Shown: positions 1 to 9,346, counted from the stretch's first letter. The stretch is 64,000 nucleotides of DNA from Sinosporangium siamense (GCF_016863435.1 NZ_BOOW01000037.1:62001-126000); one strand, 5' to 3'. Notes: generated from the sequence alone by a model not told the origin. A program made the numbers and translations.

Positions 1-189
1 CTTCACCCGTCTATCGTCGGTCCTGGTCAGGGGTGATTGAGCCCGCCACCCGGACAGGGGGCACCCCACTTTCGTCCTGCTATTACCGGCCGAAGGGAGG
101 AGACCTGCGGTGAGTCGCGGGAACCGAGCGTTGTGCCCGCCCGTTTCTCTCTGCGATCACTCGATTCCATGTGCAGCAGAAAGGCCGCT

Positions 190-1257
190 GTGATCTTCAA
201 ACGGATGTTGGGAGCCCTGGGCATCGGTGGACCGTCGGTGGACACCGTGCTCGCCGTCCCGTCGGTCGAGCCCGGGCAGCTCTTGGCCGGAGAGGTGCGA
301 GTGCAAGGGGGTGACCACGAAGTCGAGATCCAATACATCGCGCTCGGCCTGGTGACCCGTGTGGAGGTTGAGCACTCCGAGGGTGAGCACACAGGCACCA
401 CGGAGTTCGCCCGTCTTGACGTCTCAGGGCCGTTCAGGCTCGCGGCCGGGGAGAACCGGGTCGTGCCGTTCCAGTTCCCCGTGCCCTTCGAGGCCCCGAT
501 CACCGAGTTCTACGGGCAGCATCTCCACGGCATGTCCCTTGGAGTGCGCACCGAGCTCGCCGTCGCCAAGGCGGTCGACAAGGGCGACCTCGACCAGGTG
601 TCCATCCGCCCGCTGCCCTCCCAGACCCGTGTGCTTGAGGCTTTCGGCCAGCTTGGGTTCCAGTTCAGGAAGGCCGACCTGGAGGTCGGCAGGCTCGCTG
701 GGGTCGTCCAGCAGCTTCCGTTCTTCCAGGAGATCGAGTTCTACCCGCCGCCCGCTTACGCCGGGCGGATCAACGAGGTGGAGCTGACCTTCGTCGCGAG
801 CCCCCACGGGCTTGAGATCATCCTGGAGGCCGACAAGCGCGGCGGCATGTTCGGGGGCGGCGGCGACAGCTTCGCCCGCTTCCAGGTGAGCCACGACCAG
901 GCCCTGCACATGGACTGGGCCAATGAGATCCGCACCTGGCTCGACGGCCTGATCTCGCGCCACGGCCAGGCGCCCGGTTATGCGAGCCACGACCCTTACG
1001 CCTCCCCCGGGCACCACGACCCCTACGGCCAGGCACCGCATGGGCAGCCCGGCCCCTACGGCCAGCCCGGCGCCTACGGCCACCCCGGCTCCCACGGGCA
1101 CCACGACCCGCACCACCACGGCTCGCACCACGGGAGCAGCGGCCCGGGCGTCGGCGGCATGGTCGTCGCGGGCGCGGCGGGCGTCGCCGCCGGGTTCGTC
1201 GCCGCGGAGATCATCGACGAGGTGGGCGACTTCCTTGAGGGCGACGACGAAGAATAG
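190..1257 (+). CDS. Spo0M-type sporulation-control protein (arrestin-like) with His-rich tail
   Basis: 355-residue protein of the SpoOM family, whose Bacillus member affects sporulation through an arrestin-like beta-sandwich fold. The N-terminus (FKRMLGALGIGGPSVDTVL) and the following beta-rich 230 residues are typical. The frame stays open upstream to position 37, but family members start at the FKR motif and an AGAAAGG site lies 5 bases before the GTG at 190. Residues about 265-325 form a Gly/Pro/Tyr/His-rich linker with HHDPHHHGSHH-type clusters. A short hydrophobic Gly/Ala stretch (VVAGAAGVAAGFVAAEII) and an acidic tail follow. The His cluster could bind metal, which is inference. A strong hairpin follows directly. 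Confidence 0.85.
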   Translation: MIFKRMLGALGIGGPSVDTVLAVPSVEPGQLLAGEVRVQGGDHEVEIQYIALGLVTRVEVEHSEGEHTGTTEFARLDVSGPFRLAAGENRVVPFQFPVPFEAPITEFYGQHLHGMSLGVRTELAVAKAVDKGDLDQVSIRPLPSQTRVLEAFGQLGFQFRKADLEVGRLAGVVQQLPFFQEIEFYPPPAYAGRINEVELTFVASPHGLEIILEADKRGGMFGGGGDSFARFQVSHDQALHMDWANEIRTWLDGLISRHGQAPGYASHDPYASPGHHDPYGQAPHGQPGPYGQPGAYGHPGSHGHHDPHHHGSHHGSSGPGVGGMVVAGAAGVAAGFVAAEIIDEVGDFLEGDDEE

Positions 1258-1275
1258 CCCTGATTTATGACAAGG

Positions 1276-1312
1276 ACGGCGGTGGTTTCGCTCGGATGAG
1301 CGCCACCGCCGT
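1276..1312 (+). terminator. Rho-independent-like terminator after the Spo0M gene
   Basis: ACGGCGGTGG (1276-1285) pairs with CCACCGCCGT (1303-1312). An inner CGCTC/GAGCG stem closes on a GGAT loop, and a TTT bulge separates the two stems. It lies 19 bases after the stop codon. Confidence 0.75.
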
Positions 1313-1448
1313 TATCGTCAACAAGTGTTCATCCCCTGATTAAAGCTTTCAAGCAAATTGGCAGCACCCGCGCGTCTGTCTTTCCCTGGCCTGTTGAACG
1401 GCGACTAGAAACGGTAGCCGAAACGGAGTGAAACCAGGGAGACAAATT

Positions 1449-2033
1449 ATGGCTGATATGACGGGACGCGGCGGACGGGCAGTCACGTGGCGGTCGATCG
1501 CCGTGCTCGCCGCCACCCCCGTGCTCGTCGTGGGGCTGGCCGGCACACTCATGCCGGTCCTCGCGAGCAGTCCCGAGCCCGACAGCCTGGCCGCCGAGCT
1601 CGGCCAGAGCAAGGACAACGACCCCGAGCGCGACTCGGCCGTCCTCACCGCCCGGCCGAAGCCGGGGGCGAGCGCTGCCGCCCAGCAGCAGCCGCAGAGC
1701 CCCGCCAACTGCCGCGCCTACATCGACGCGCCCAAGCTCACCTACCGTCCGGCGCGGGTGGTGGTCAAGGCCGAGTCCAGGTGCGCCGACCGCGCCTGGC
1801 TCGAAGTCGTGGCCGTGGTCGAGAGCCAGGAGAGCACCGGCTGGCGCAACCGCGGCCGGGCGAGCGACGCGCGGCGGGCGAAGAGCATCAGCGTCGAGGC
1901 CCTGTCCGACGTGTGCGGGGGGCAGCGCAGATACTGGCGGGGGAGGAGCTTCCACAAGAGCATCGAAGCGGGTACGGAATACGTTGCCCGCCTCAGGACT
2001 CCGCAGAAGTGGATCGGGTGCCCCGTCGGCTGA
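1449..2033 (+). CDS. Secreted or membrane-anchored protein of unknown function
   Basis: 194 residues. An Arg-containing n-region is followed by a single hydrophobic segment (residues about 16-39) that could be a signal peptide or anchor, then a charged Pro/Ala/Gln-rich linker. A C-terminal domain of about 90 residues has three cysteines (in NCRAY, RCADR and DVCGG) plus a last one in IGCPVG. I do not recognise the family. An in-frame GTG at 1428 gives a longer form, but CAGGGAG at 1435-1441 is well spaced for the ATG at 1449. It may be co-regulated with the lipoprotein gene that follows 150 bases later. Confidence 0.6.
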   Translation: MADMTGRGGRAVTWRSIAVLAATPVLVVGLAGTLMPVLASSPEPDSLAAELGQSKDNDPERDSAVLTARPKPGASAAAQQQPQSPANCRAYIDAPKLTYRPARVVVKAESRCADRAWLEVVAVVESQESTGWRNRGRASDARRAKSISVEALSDVCGGQRRYWRGRSFHKSIEAGTEYVARLRTPQKWIGCPVG

Positions 2034-2185
2034 TAAATCACCCCTTTCTCGATTCTCGGGGTAAAAGGTGCAGCGTCTGAGTGCCGCCTGCTATCGCTGA
2101 CATATATCGGATGAGATGTCTTTCCGCGTGGAAAGCGCGGAAAGACACATCCGGCGTGCGATTTCACGACAAGGGAGGTCAAGTG

Positions 2186-2875
2186 ATGCACCAGACGTGG
2201 GCGGGGGCGAAAGCCGGGATGTCCGCCACACTCGTGCTGAGCGCCCTCACCGGATGCGCGGGCGCCCACCCGGCGGGCAGCGTCGCGGGCGGCGGCAGGC
2301 CACTGGCCGACGCGCCGGTCCCGACGACGCCCGCGCCCACCACACCACCGGACGTGCTCCCCGACGGCAGGATCCGTGCGGTCGACCCACCTGTGGACAT
2401 CCCCGGAGCCTTCGCCCGCCTCTCCCCCAGCGGCGGCACGGTGGCCGGCGAAAAGATCTACCACCTGTGGATCCGGGACGGTGGTGTGGAAGAGCGCGAA
2501 GCCGACCGGACCACCGCCAGGACCATGGTCCGCCTGCCTCGCGACTCCCCGATCACCGTGGAGCTCGCCACAGCCCGCACCCCCGTCCGGGTCGACCTGC
2601 TCCTGTTCCGCGGCCTCAGCCGCTCCGGCGCGCCGAAGGGCGTCGTGGGCAACGTGATCTGCGACATCGTCGTGCCGGCCCGTCCCGTTGCCGACGCCGA
2701 ACGCTGCGTCTACTCGACGACCGACCGGGTCACCGTCCGCGCCGGCATGCCCTCCTCCGCCCGCGTCGTGGTGGTCAACGCCGGGTGGTATGTCCCCACC
2801 GCGATGCGTGAGCACGACGACGACCTCCCCGTCGAGGTGTCCGCCTCCTGGGTCTTCCCCCTCGCCCCGCGGTGA
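2186..2875 (+). CDS. Putative lipoprotein of unknown function
   Basis: 229 residues. The lipobox LTGC puts the modified cysteine at residue 24, after a hydrophobic h-region, so the protein is probably anchored on the outer face of the membrane. A Pro/Thr-rich spacer (residues about 45-60) leads to a beta-rich domain of about 160 residues with no motif I can name. The start is set by GGGAGG at 2173-2178. A GTG at 2183 directly precedes the ATG and either codon could be used. Two cysteines (in NVICDIV and AERCVYS) may form a disulphide. Confidence 0.6.
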   Translation: MHQTWAGAKAGMSATLVLSALTGCAGAHPAGSVAGGGRPLADAPVPTTPAPTTPPDVLPDGRIRAVDPPVDIPGAFARLSPSGGTVAGEKIYHLWIRDGGVEEREADRTTARTMVRLPRDSPITVELATARTPVRVDLLLFRGLSRSGAPKGVVGNVICDIVVPARPVADAERCVYSTTDRVTVRAGMPSSARVVVVNAGWYVPTAMREHDDDLPVEVSASWVFPLAPR

Positions 2876-2950
2876 CCCGGCAGGCGCCGATGATCGGATG
2901 AGTTCGGCCTTGACGCCAAACCGCTTGAGGTGACCCGACAGAATCGAGAT

Positions 2951-5900
2951 ATGCGCTTTGGCGTTCTGGGCTCGACGGAAGTGTGGCGTGCGGCAGGGCA
3001 GCCCGTCCGGGTGACCGGTGCGCGGCTTCGCGCGCTCCTCGTCATGCTGCTGCTCGACGCCGGCCGGGTGGTCCCGGTGGACCGGCTGATCGACGGTCTG
3101 TACGGCGACGCCCCGCCGGCCAGAGCCGGCAACGCGTTGCAGTCACAGGTGTCGCGCCTGCGCGCGCTGCTCGGCGACGAGTGCGCGCTCGAGCTGAGCC
3201 CGGCCGGCTACCGGCTCGCGGCCGACCCCGACGCCGTGGACGCGCACCGGTTCGCCCGCCTGTTCGCCGAGGGGCGCGCCGCGCTCGCGGATGGGGAGAA
3301 CCGCCGGGCCGCCGAGCTGCTGAACGAGGCGCTGGGGCTCTGGCGCGGTCAGGCGCTCGCCGACGTGCTGGACGCGCCGTTCGCCGAGGCGGAGTCGGCA
3401 CGGCTCGCGGAGTCGGCGCTCGCGGCGCACGAGGAGCGGATCGAGGCGGAGCTGCGGCTCGCCGAGTCCGCGGGCGGCGGACCGGCGCGCGGCGCGACAG
3501 CGGAGGAGATCCGGTCCCTGGTGGGCGCACATCCGCTGCGCGAGCGGCTGCGCGGGCAGTTGATGCGGGCCCTGGTGCTCGCCGGCCGCGGCGCCGAGGC
3601 GCTTGCGGCCTACGAGGACACGCGCCGCACCCTGGCCGAGGAACTCGGCGCCTCGCCCTCGCCGGAGCTCTCCGCCGTGCACCTCGCCGTCCTCCGGGGC
3701 GAGCAGGCCAGGCCGGCTCCCGCCGTACGCGGGCTGCGGGCGCAGCTCACGAGTTTTGTGGGCCGGGCGGCCGAGGTGCGCGAGGTGCGCAGGCTGCTGC
3801 GCGAGCAGCGGCTGATCACGTTGATCGGGCCTGGCGGCGCGGGGAAGACCAGGCTGGCGGTGGAGGTGGCGGCCGGGCTCACCGGGCAGGAGGTCTGCTT
3901 CGTGGAGCTCGCCCCGCTGACGAGCGGGGCCGATCTCCCGCAGGCGATGCTCGCGGCGATCGCCGGAGGACAGGGGGAGCTGGTCGCACGAGGCGACTCC
4001 GCCGCTCGCCTGCTCGCTCAACTGCGCGGCCGCACGATGGTGGTCGTGCTCGACAACTGCGAACACGTGGTGCACGACGCCGCCGTGCTCGTCGACGACG
4101 TGCTCGCCGCCAATCCCTCGGTGCGGGTGCTGGCCTCCAGCCGTGAGCAACTCGGGATCACCGGCGAGGTGCTGGTCCCCGTGCCCCCACTGGCCCTCCC
4201 CCCGCCGGGGGCGCTGCCTGAGGAGCCCACGGCTTATGCGGCTGTCGCGCTGTTCCAGGACCGCGCCGCCGCCGTGCGGCCGGGGTTCACCGTCACCGCC
4301 GGCAACGTCGCCGACGTGGTCCGCATCTGCCGCACCCTCGACGGCCTGCCACTCGCCATCGAACTCGCCGCGGCCCGCACGCGGTCGCTGCCGGTCGAGG
4401 TGATCGCCGCCAAGCTGGACGACAGGTTCCGGCTGCTGACCGGCGGCAGCCGTACGGCACTGCCCCGGCATCGCACGCTGCACGCGGCGGTGGCGTGGAG
4501 CTGGGACCTGCTCGAGGGGGAGGAGCAGGCACTCGCGCGGCGATTGTCGGTGTTCGCGGGGGACGCCACGTTGGACGACATGGAGAGGGTCTGCGGGGGT
4601 GACGTCGTCGGCCCGCTGATGGCGTTGGTGGAAAAGTCCCTGGTCCTGGAGGTCTCCGGGCGCTATCGCATGTTGGAGACGATCCGCGCGTTCTGCCGGG
4701 AGCAGCTGGCCGCGTCGGGGGAGGAGGCCGGGTTGCGGCGCGCGCACGCCCTCTGCTTCCTCGATCTCGCCGAGGAGGCCGAGCCCTATCTGCGCGGCGC
4801 CGAGCAGGTGGTGTGGCTGGGGCGTCTCATCGAGGCCCACGACGACATGGGCGTGGCGCTGCGCTGGGCGATCGAGGTGGGGGACGCGGAGATCGCGCTC
4901 CGCCTGGCCGCCGCGCTGACCTGGTATTGGTGGTTGCGGGGGCTGCGCGCGGAGAGCGGGGCTCTGATCAGGCAAGTGATGACACTGGTGGACTATCGGC
5001 CACCGAAGGGGCTTGAGGCGCCCTACGCATATTGCGTGCTCAAGCTGATCCTGAGCACCCCGCCTGACGACGACCTGCGGGCGATACTCGCCGAGACCAT
5101 GCGACTCGTCGACTCCCTGGACCTCGTCGGCCGGCATCCGCTGCTGGTCGCCCTCAAGCCGCTGCACGCCTTCGTCGCGCAGAACTACGACAAGATCGCG
5201 CCCGCCATCCTGCGCGTGACCACCCACTCCGACCCCTGGGTGCGCGCGTGGGGGCATCAGCTACTCGGCTATCTGCGGCTCATGACCGCGCAGATCGACC
5301 AGGCGGAGGAGGAACTCACCCGCTCACTTGAGGACTTCCGCCGCCTCGGCGATCGATGGGGCATGGCCCAGGCGATGCTTCCGCTGTCGCAACTTTCCGG
5401 ATATCGCGGTGACCACGCCGCCGCCATGGCCGCCACCGCCGAGGCCCTCGACCTCGTCAGCGTGCTCGACGCGCCGGAGGAGACGGCCTACCTCCTCGTC
5501 AGACGTGGAAACGAACGTTTCCGCGTCGGCGACCCGGCCGGCGCGGCAGCCGACTACGAACGCGCGATCGAGGTCAACCGGCGGGTCGGCGCCGCGGAGG
5601 TGGACGTGCTCGCCCTGTGCGGCCTCGCGGACACCCAGCGCGTCCGCGGCGACCTCGTCAAGGCCCGCGAGACGGCGGAGGAGGCCATCCGCAAGTGCCA
5701 CATCCCGCTGGGCGGCGAAGAGGCCCGCAGCCTCGCACACATCACGATCGGGCGGGTCGCCGAGGCCGAGGGCGATGTGCACAAGGCCCTCGCCCACTAT
5801 CGCGACGCTCACCGCTTCGCCGTGATCATGATGGATTTGCCGGTGATGGCGGACATCGCGGAGGCGCTCGCCTCCGTCGCCGTGGCGATACGGGACCCCG

Positions 5901-6124
5901 GCCGCGCCGCGACTCTGCTCGGCTCGACCCGCGTGCTGCGCGGCGTGGCCTCCGTCGGCGACCCCGACAGGGACCGTACGGTGACCGCGGCCAGAGCGGC
6001 CCTCGGCGACGAGGCGTTCGACCGCGCTCGCGAAGCCGGGGCGGCCCTGGACCAGGAGGAGGCGCTGACGCTGCTCGACCGCTGCCTGGCCGTGGAGGAC
6101 GGTCAGGGGGGCCTGGGCCGGTAG
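2951..6124 (+). CDS. AfsR/SARP-family transcriptional regulator with NB-ARC and TPR domains
   Basis: 1057 residues. The start MRFGVLGSTEVW is the usual opening of a SARP winged-helix DNA-binding domain (residues about 15-90). The bacterial transcriptional activation domain follows to about 250, then an NB-ARC/STAND ATPase. Walker A is GPGGAGKTRL near residue 293 and Walker B lies in VVVLDNCEHV near 360. From about 600 to the end there are TPR-like helices. Family members activate antibiotic and secondary-metabolite clusters in actinomycetes. The length matches AfsR-type large SARPs. An in-frame GTG at 2930 exists, but family alignment favours 2951. It sits 215 bases upstream of the exporter-P450-peptide locus and is the obvious candidate activator, which is inference. 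Confidence 0.9.
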   Translation: MRFGVLGSTEVWRAAGQPVRVTGARLRALLVMLLLDAGRVVPVDRLIDGLYGDAPPARAGNALQSQVSRLRALLGDECALELSPAGYRLAADPDAVDAHRFARLFAEGRAALADGENRRAAELLNEALGLWRGQALADVLDAPFAEAESARLAESALAAHEERIEAELRLAESAGGGPARGATAEEIRSLVGAHPLRERLRGQLMRALVLAGRGAEALAAYEDTRRTLAEELGASPSPELSAVHLAVLRGEQARPAPAVRGLRAQLTSFVGRAAEVREVRRLLREQRLITLIGPGGAGKTRLAVEVAAGLTGQEVCFVELAPLTSGADLPQAMLAAIAGGQGELVARGDSAARLLAQLRGRTMVVVLDNCEHVVHDAAVLVDDVLAANPSVRVLASSREQLGITGEVLVPVPPLALPPPGALPEEPTAYAAVALFQDRAAAVRPGFTVTAGNVADVVRICRTLDGLPLAIELAAARTRSLPVEVIAAKLDDRFRLLTGGSRTALPRHRTLHAAVAWSWDLLEGEEQALARRLSVFAGDATLDDMERVCGGDVVGPLMALVEKSLVLEVSGRYRMLETIRAFCREQLAASGEEAGLRRAHALCFLDLAEEAEPYLRGAEQVVWLGRLIEAHDDMGVALRWAIEVGDAEIALRLAAALTWYWWLRGLRAESGALIRQVMTLVDYRPPKGLEAPYAYCVLKLILSTPPDDDLRAILAETMRLVDSLDLVGRHPLLVALKPLHAFVAQNYDKIAPAILRVTTHSDPWVRAWGHQLLGYLRLMTAQIDQAEEELTRSLEDFRRLGDRWGMAQAMLPLSQLSGYRGDHAAAMAATAEALDLVSVLDAPEETAYLLVRRGNERFRVGDPAGAAADYERAIEVNRRVGAAEVDVLALCGLADTQRVRGDLVKARETAEEAIRKCHIPLGGEEARSLAHITIGRVAEAEGDVHKALAHYRDAHRFAVIMMDLPVMADIAEALASVAVAIRDPGRAATLLGSTRVLRGVASVGDPDRDRTVTAARAALGDEAFDRAREAGAALDQEEALTLLDRCLAVEDGQGGLGR

Positions 6125-6159
6125 GGGCGCATTGGATCTCCCAGGGCCATGGGCGGCCC

Positions 6160-6183
6160 GGCCTGGGCACACCCGCCCAGGCC
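6160..6183 (+). terminator. Hairpin after the AfsR-type regulator gene
   Basis: GGCCTGGGC (6160-6168) pairs perfectly with GCCCAGGCC (6175-6183) around a 6-base loop, 36 bases after the stop. No T-tract follows, so termination strength is uncertain. It probably separates the regulator transcript from the exporter gene. Confidence 0.5.
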
Positions 6184-6338
6184 TCCGGGTGGTGCTCGGC
6201 CTCAGGTGGTCTTGACGGCCTGCGCGTGGCTCCCCGACGGCGCCGCGCCGATCTCCCGGCGAGCTCCGGGGCGTGCCCGTCAGCGCGCGTCAGCGGCTCG
6301 TGCGAGCGCGGTCAGCGCCGCCGGTCACCGTGGGACAC

Positions 6339-7994
6339 ATGAAACCTGTCCTCGACCCGACCGGCGGACCGCCGTTGAGCAAGGCCCGCCGCTGGGCGGT
6401 CTTGGCGACGGCGTGTCTCGCGGTGCTGCTGATCGGTATCGACGGCACTGTGCTGCACCTGGCGATCCCGAGCCTGACGGAGGCGCTGGAGCCGTCAAGC
6501 ACACAACTCCTGTGGATCGCCGATGTCTACGGCTTCGTGCTCGCCGGCCTGCTGATCACCATGGGCAACCTCGGCGACCTGATCGGCCGCAAGAAGCTGC
6601 TGATCATCGGTGTCGTCGGCTTCGGCCTGGCCTCGCTGGTGACGGCCTACGCGCCGAACGCGGAGTCGCTGGTGGCCGCCCGCGCGCTGCTCGGTGTCGC
6701 CGGGGCGACGATCATGCCGTCGACCCTGTCCATCATCAGGAACGTGTTCACCGATCCGCGTGAGCGCACGACCGCCATCGGTCTGTGGAGTTCGGTGAGC
6801 GCCGGGGGGATCGCCGCCGGCCCGCTCATCGGCGGAGTGCTGCTGGACCATTTCTGGTGGGGCTCGGTCTTCCTGATGAACGTGCCGATCATGGTCATTG
6901 TGCTGGTCGTCGCGATCGTCACCCTGCCCGAGTCGCGCAACCCCAGGCCCGGCCCGATCGACCTGCAGAGCGTCGCATATTCCATCGTCGGCATCGTCGG
7001 CCTCATCTACGCGATCAAGGAGACCGCCCACCACGGCATCGGTCAGGCCGACGTGGTCGTGGCCGGACTTGTGGGCCTTATCGCCCTGGTCGCCTTCACT
7101 CGCCGTCAGGCCAGACTCGCCCACCCGCTCATCGACGTCCGGCTGTTCAAGATCCGCGCGTTCTCCGCGTCGGTCGCCGGCGACATGATCGCCATCTTCG
7201 CCATGGTCGGCGCGCTGTTCTTCCTCTCGCTCTATCTGCAGTTCGTCCTCGGCTGGTCTCCGCTGCAGGCCGGGCTCGCCCAACTCCCCGTGGCCGTGAC
7301 CTCCGTCATCGGCGGCCTGATCGCGTCCCGCCTCGTCGGCAGGTGGGGGCGGGCCCGCGTCGTCGCCACCGGTCTCGGCACCGCGTCCGTCGGCCTCGCC
7401 GTACTCGTCAGGCTCGGAGCGTCCGACGGATATCCGGTCATCCTCACCGCACTGATCCTCATCGGCATAGGCGTGTCGATCTCCTTCACCGTCACCGCCG
7501 ACACCATCCTCGCCACCGCCCCCAAGGAGCGGGCCGGCGCCGCCGCCTCGATCGCCGAGACGGCATATGAACTCGGCGCGGCACTCGGCATCGCCATCCT
7601 CGGCAGCATGCTCGGCGGCCTCTACCGCGCCGGGCTCAACCTTCCTGGCGGGGTGCCCGCTCCGGTGGCGGCAGCCGTACAGGACTCCATCGGCACGGCG
7701 ACGCACGCCGCCGCGGCCGTGCCTGGCGCCGCCGGGCAGGCGCTCAGGGACGCGGTGAACAGCGCATATGCCGGGGCCGTCAACGGCACCGCGATCATCT
7801 GCGCCGTGCTCGTGGCCGCCGTCGCGATCGCCGCTCTCTTCACCCTGCGCGGTGTGCCGACCGTGATCGAGGAGGCCGGGATGCCACAGAATGATCAAGA
7901 CGGGGAGTACGGCAGGGGCCCGGTGGTCGTGTCCCTCGGTGAGCCGGAAGGCCCCGGCGGGCACGTGCGATCCACCTCACGTCCATCTAAATGA
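6339..7994 (+). CDS. DHA2-type (14-TM) MFS drug/metabolite exporter
   Basis: 551 residues with about 14 predicted membrane helices. MFS motif A appears as GNLGDLIGRKKLL after the second helix. The order of features matches EmrB/QacA-like proton antiporters that export drugs or secondary metabolites. The start at 6339 (MKPVLDPTGG) leaves the usual short cytoplasmic N-terminus; the open frame back to 6273 adds only an Arg-rich stretch. The P450 gene begins 37 bases downstream on the same strand, so the two are likely co-transcribed. Export of the P450 product is a reasonable inference. Confidence 0.9.
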   Translation: MKPVLDPTGGPPLSKARRWAVLATACLAVLLIGIDGTVLHLAIPSLTEALEPSSTQLLWIADVYGFVLAGLLITMGNLGDLIGRKKLLIIGVVGFGLASLVTAYAPNAESLVAARALLGVAGATIMPSTLSIIRNVFTDPRERTTAIGLWSSVSAGGIAAGPLIGGVLLDHFWWGSVFLMNVPIMVIVLVVAIVTLPESRNPRPGPIDLQSVAYSIVGIVGLIYAIKETAHHGIGQADVVVAGLVGLIALVAFTRRQARLAHPLIDVRLFKIRAFSASVAGDMIAIFAMVGALFFLSLYLQFVLGWSPLQAGLAQLPVAVTSVIGGLIASRLVGRWGRARVVATGLGTASVGLAVLVRLGASDGYPVILTALILIGIGVSISFTVTADTILATAPKERAGAAASIAETAYELGAALGIAILGSMLGGLYRAGLNLPGGVPAPVAAAVQDSIGTATHAAAAVPGAAGQALRDAVNSAYAGAVNGTAIICAVLVAAVAIAALFTLRGVPTVIEEAGMPQNDQDGEYGRGPVVVSLGEPEGPGGHVRSTSRPSK

Positions 7995-8031
7995 TCTTTT
8001 CCCATCCACTCGCAGGTAAGAAGGGAAGACC

Positions 8032-9207
8032 ATGAAGTCCGTGGAAACCTCGCGAAGCTGCCCCTTCAGTCCACCGGATGAGATGGCGCGGCTGCGGCTG
8101 GACGACCCCGTCGCCCGCCGGCTTCACCCCGGCACCAGTGACGGGGTCTGGCTGGTGAGCCGCTACGACCTGGTGCGCGGCGTGCTCGCCGACACCCGGT
8201 GGAGCTCGGGGGTCGGCAACAAGGACGAGAGCGCCATGACCTTCGGCGATGTGGCGGGCCCTCCCGGCATGTTCATCTCCCAGGACCCGCCCGAGCACAC
8301 CTTCTATCGCCGGATGCTGACGGGGAAGTTCACCCTCGCGCGGATGAACCGGCTGCGGCCGCGCATCGAGCAGATCGTCACCGAGCAACTCGACGAGCTG
8401 GAGCGTATGCCGAGGCCCGCCGACCTGGTGCAGGGGTTCGCCCTGCCGGTGCCGTCGCTGGTGATCTGCGAGCTGCTCGGCGTGCCGTATGACCAGCGGG
8501 ACAAGTTCCAGCGCACGAGCGCGATCCTGCTCAGCCTCACCGCTACCCCGGAGGAGATGCTGGAGGCACAACGGGAGTTCATCGAGTTCCTGTCCGGGTT
8601 TGTCGCCGAGCAGCGCGTCAAGCCGGACGACGCGCTCATCGGCGACCTGATCCGCGACCACGGCGACGAGCTGAGCGACGACGAGATCGTGCAGATCGCG
8701 CTGCTCCTGCTGGTCGCGGGCCATGAGACCACCGCGAACATGATCGGTCTCGGCGTCCTGCTGCTGCTCCGGCACCCTGACCAGGCGGCGCTGGTGCGGG
8801 AGGGCGGCGAGGCGACCAAGGGCGCGGTGGACGAGTTGATGCGTTATCTGTCGATCGTCGACCAGGTCATGGTGCGCCGGGCCACGGAGACGTTGCCGCT
8901 GCACAACCGCACGGCGAAGGAGGGGGACTACGTGTTGCTCTCCCTGGCCAGTGCGAACCGCGACCCTCAGCTCTGCGCGGATCCCGACCGGTTCGACGTG
9001 ACACGGCCCAAGGTGCCGCACGTCGCGTTCGGGTTCGGCCCGCACCAGTGCCTGGGGCAGAACCTCGCGCGCCTGGAGCTGGAGATCGCCTACTCGGCCG
9101 TGCTCCGGCGTTTCCCCGATCTGGCTCTCGCCGTACCCCTGGAAGAGGTGCCGTTCCGCACCGACATGGCGATCTACGGCGTGCACAAGCTCCCCGTCAC
9201 GTGGTGA
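8032..9207 (+). CDS. Cytochrome P450 (CYP105-like)
   Basis: 391 residues, a full-length bacterial P450. The I-helix oxygen-activation motif is AGHETT at 229-234. The K-helix ExxR is E268-L-M-R271. The haem-binding loop is FGFGPHQCLG with the axial Cys340. The short N-terminus (SRSCPFSPPDEMARLRLDDP) resembles soluble CYP105-type enzymes. An AAGGGAAG ribosome site lies just upstream of the ATG. No ferredoxin gene is adjacent, so electrons must come from elsewhere. The neighbours are an MFS exporter upstream and a repeat-containing small peptide gene 190 bases downstream, which suggests a tailoring role on that peptide. Oxidation of a small-molecule substrate is the alternative. Confidence 0.95.
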   Translation: MKSVETSRSCPFSPPDEMARLRLDDPVARRLHPGTSDGVWLVSRYDLVRGVLADTRWSSGVGNKDESAMTFGDVAGPPGMFISQDPPEHTFYRRMLTGKFTLARMNRLRPRIEQIVTEQLDELERMPRPADLVQGFALPVPSLVICELLGVPYDQRDKFQRTSAILLSLTATPEEMLEAQREFIEFLSGFVAEQRVKPDDALIGDLIRDHGDELSDDEIVQIALLLLVAGHETTANMIGLGVLLLLRHPDQAALVREGGEATKGAVDELMRYLSIVDQVMVRRATETLPLHNRTAKEGDYVLLSLASANRDPQLCADPDRFDVTRPKVPHVAFGFGPHQCLGQNLARLELEIAYSAVLRRFPDLALAVPLEEVPFRTDMAIYGVHKLPVTW

Positions 9208-9269
9208 GTGGATCCTTGCGGTCGGTCACCGCGGAAAAGCTGAAGAAGCTCCCGGTCGACCTGGGCTGA
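9204..9269 (+). CDS. Possible 21-residue micro-ORF overlapping the P450 stop
   Basis: GTG at 9204 overlaps the P450 stop in a GTGA arrangement typical of translational coupling, and the frame closes at 9269. The encoded peptide begins MSGSLRSVTAEK and ends KLPVDLG. It has a short basic amphipathic middle and no cysteine. The coupling arrangement is visible; expression and function are unknown, and it may be chance. The terminator-like hairpin starts 21 bases later. Confidence 0.25.
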   Translation: MSGSLRSVTAEKLKKLPVDLG

Positions 9270-9290
9270 CCAGGTCGAGCGGCACCCCGG

Positions 9291-9346
9291 CCGGAGGGCC
9301 GGCGCCTTCCCATCACCGCAGGATGGAGGAGGTGCCGGCCCTCCGG
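9291..9346 (+). terminator. Long hairpin between P450 and repeat-peptide genes
   Basis: CCGGAGGGCCGGCGCC (9291-9306) pairs with GGTGCCGGCCCTCCGG (9331-9346). This gives a 16-bp stem with one G-T wobble and a 24-base loop, itself able to extend the stem. There is no clear T-tract. It could end the exporter-P450 transcript, stabilise its 3' end, or act as a processing site that sets the peptide:enzyme ratio. Confidence 0.7.

Noticed and set aside
3143-5257. 704-residue minus-strand frame opposite the AfsR-type gene
   Set aside because: Shadow of a well-conserved SARP/NB-ARC protein on the plus strand; high GC3 keeps the opposite frame open.
9204-9300. Ferredoxin gene expected after a CYP105-like P450
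   Set aside because: The short frame here has no cysteine and is only 21 codons, so it cannot be a ferredoxin.
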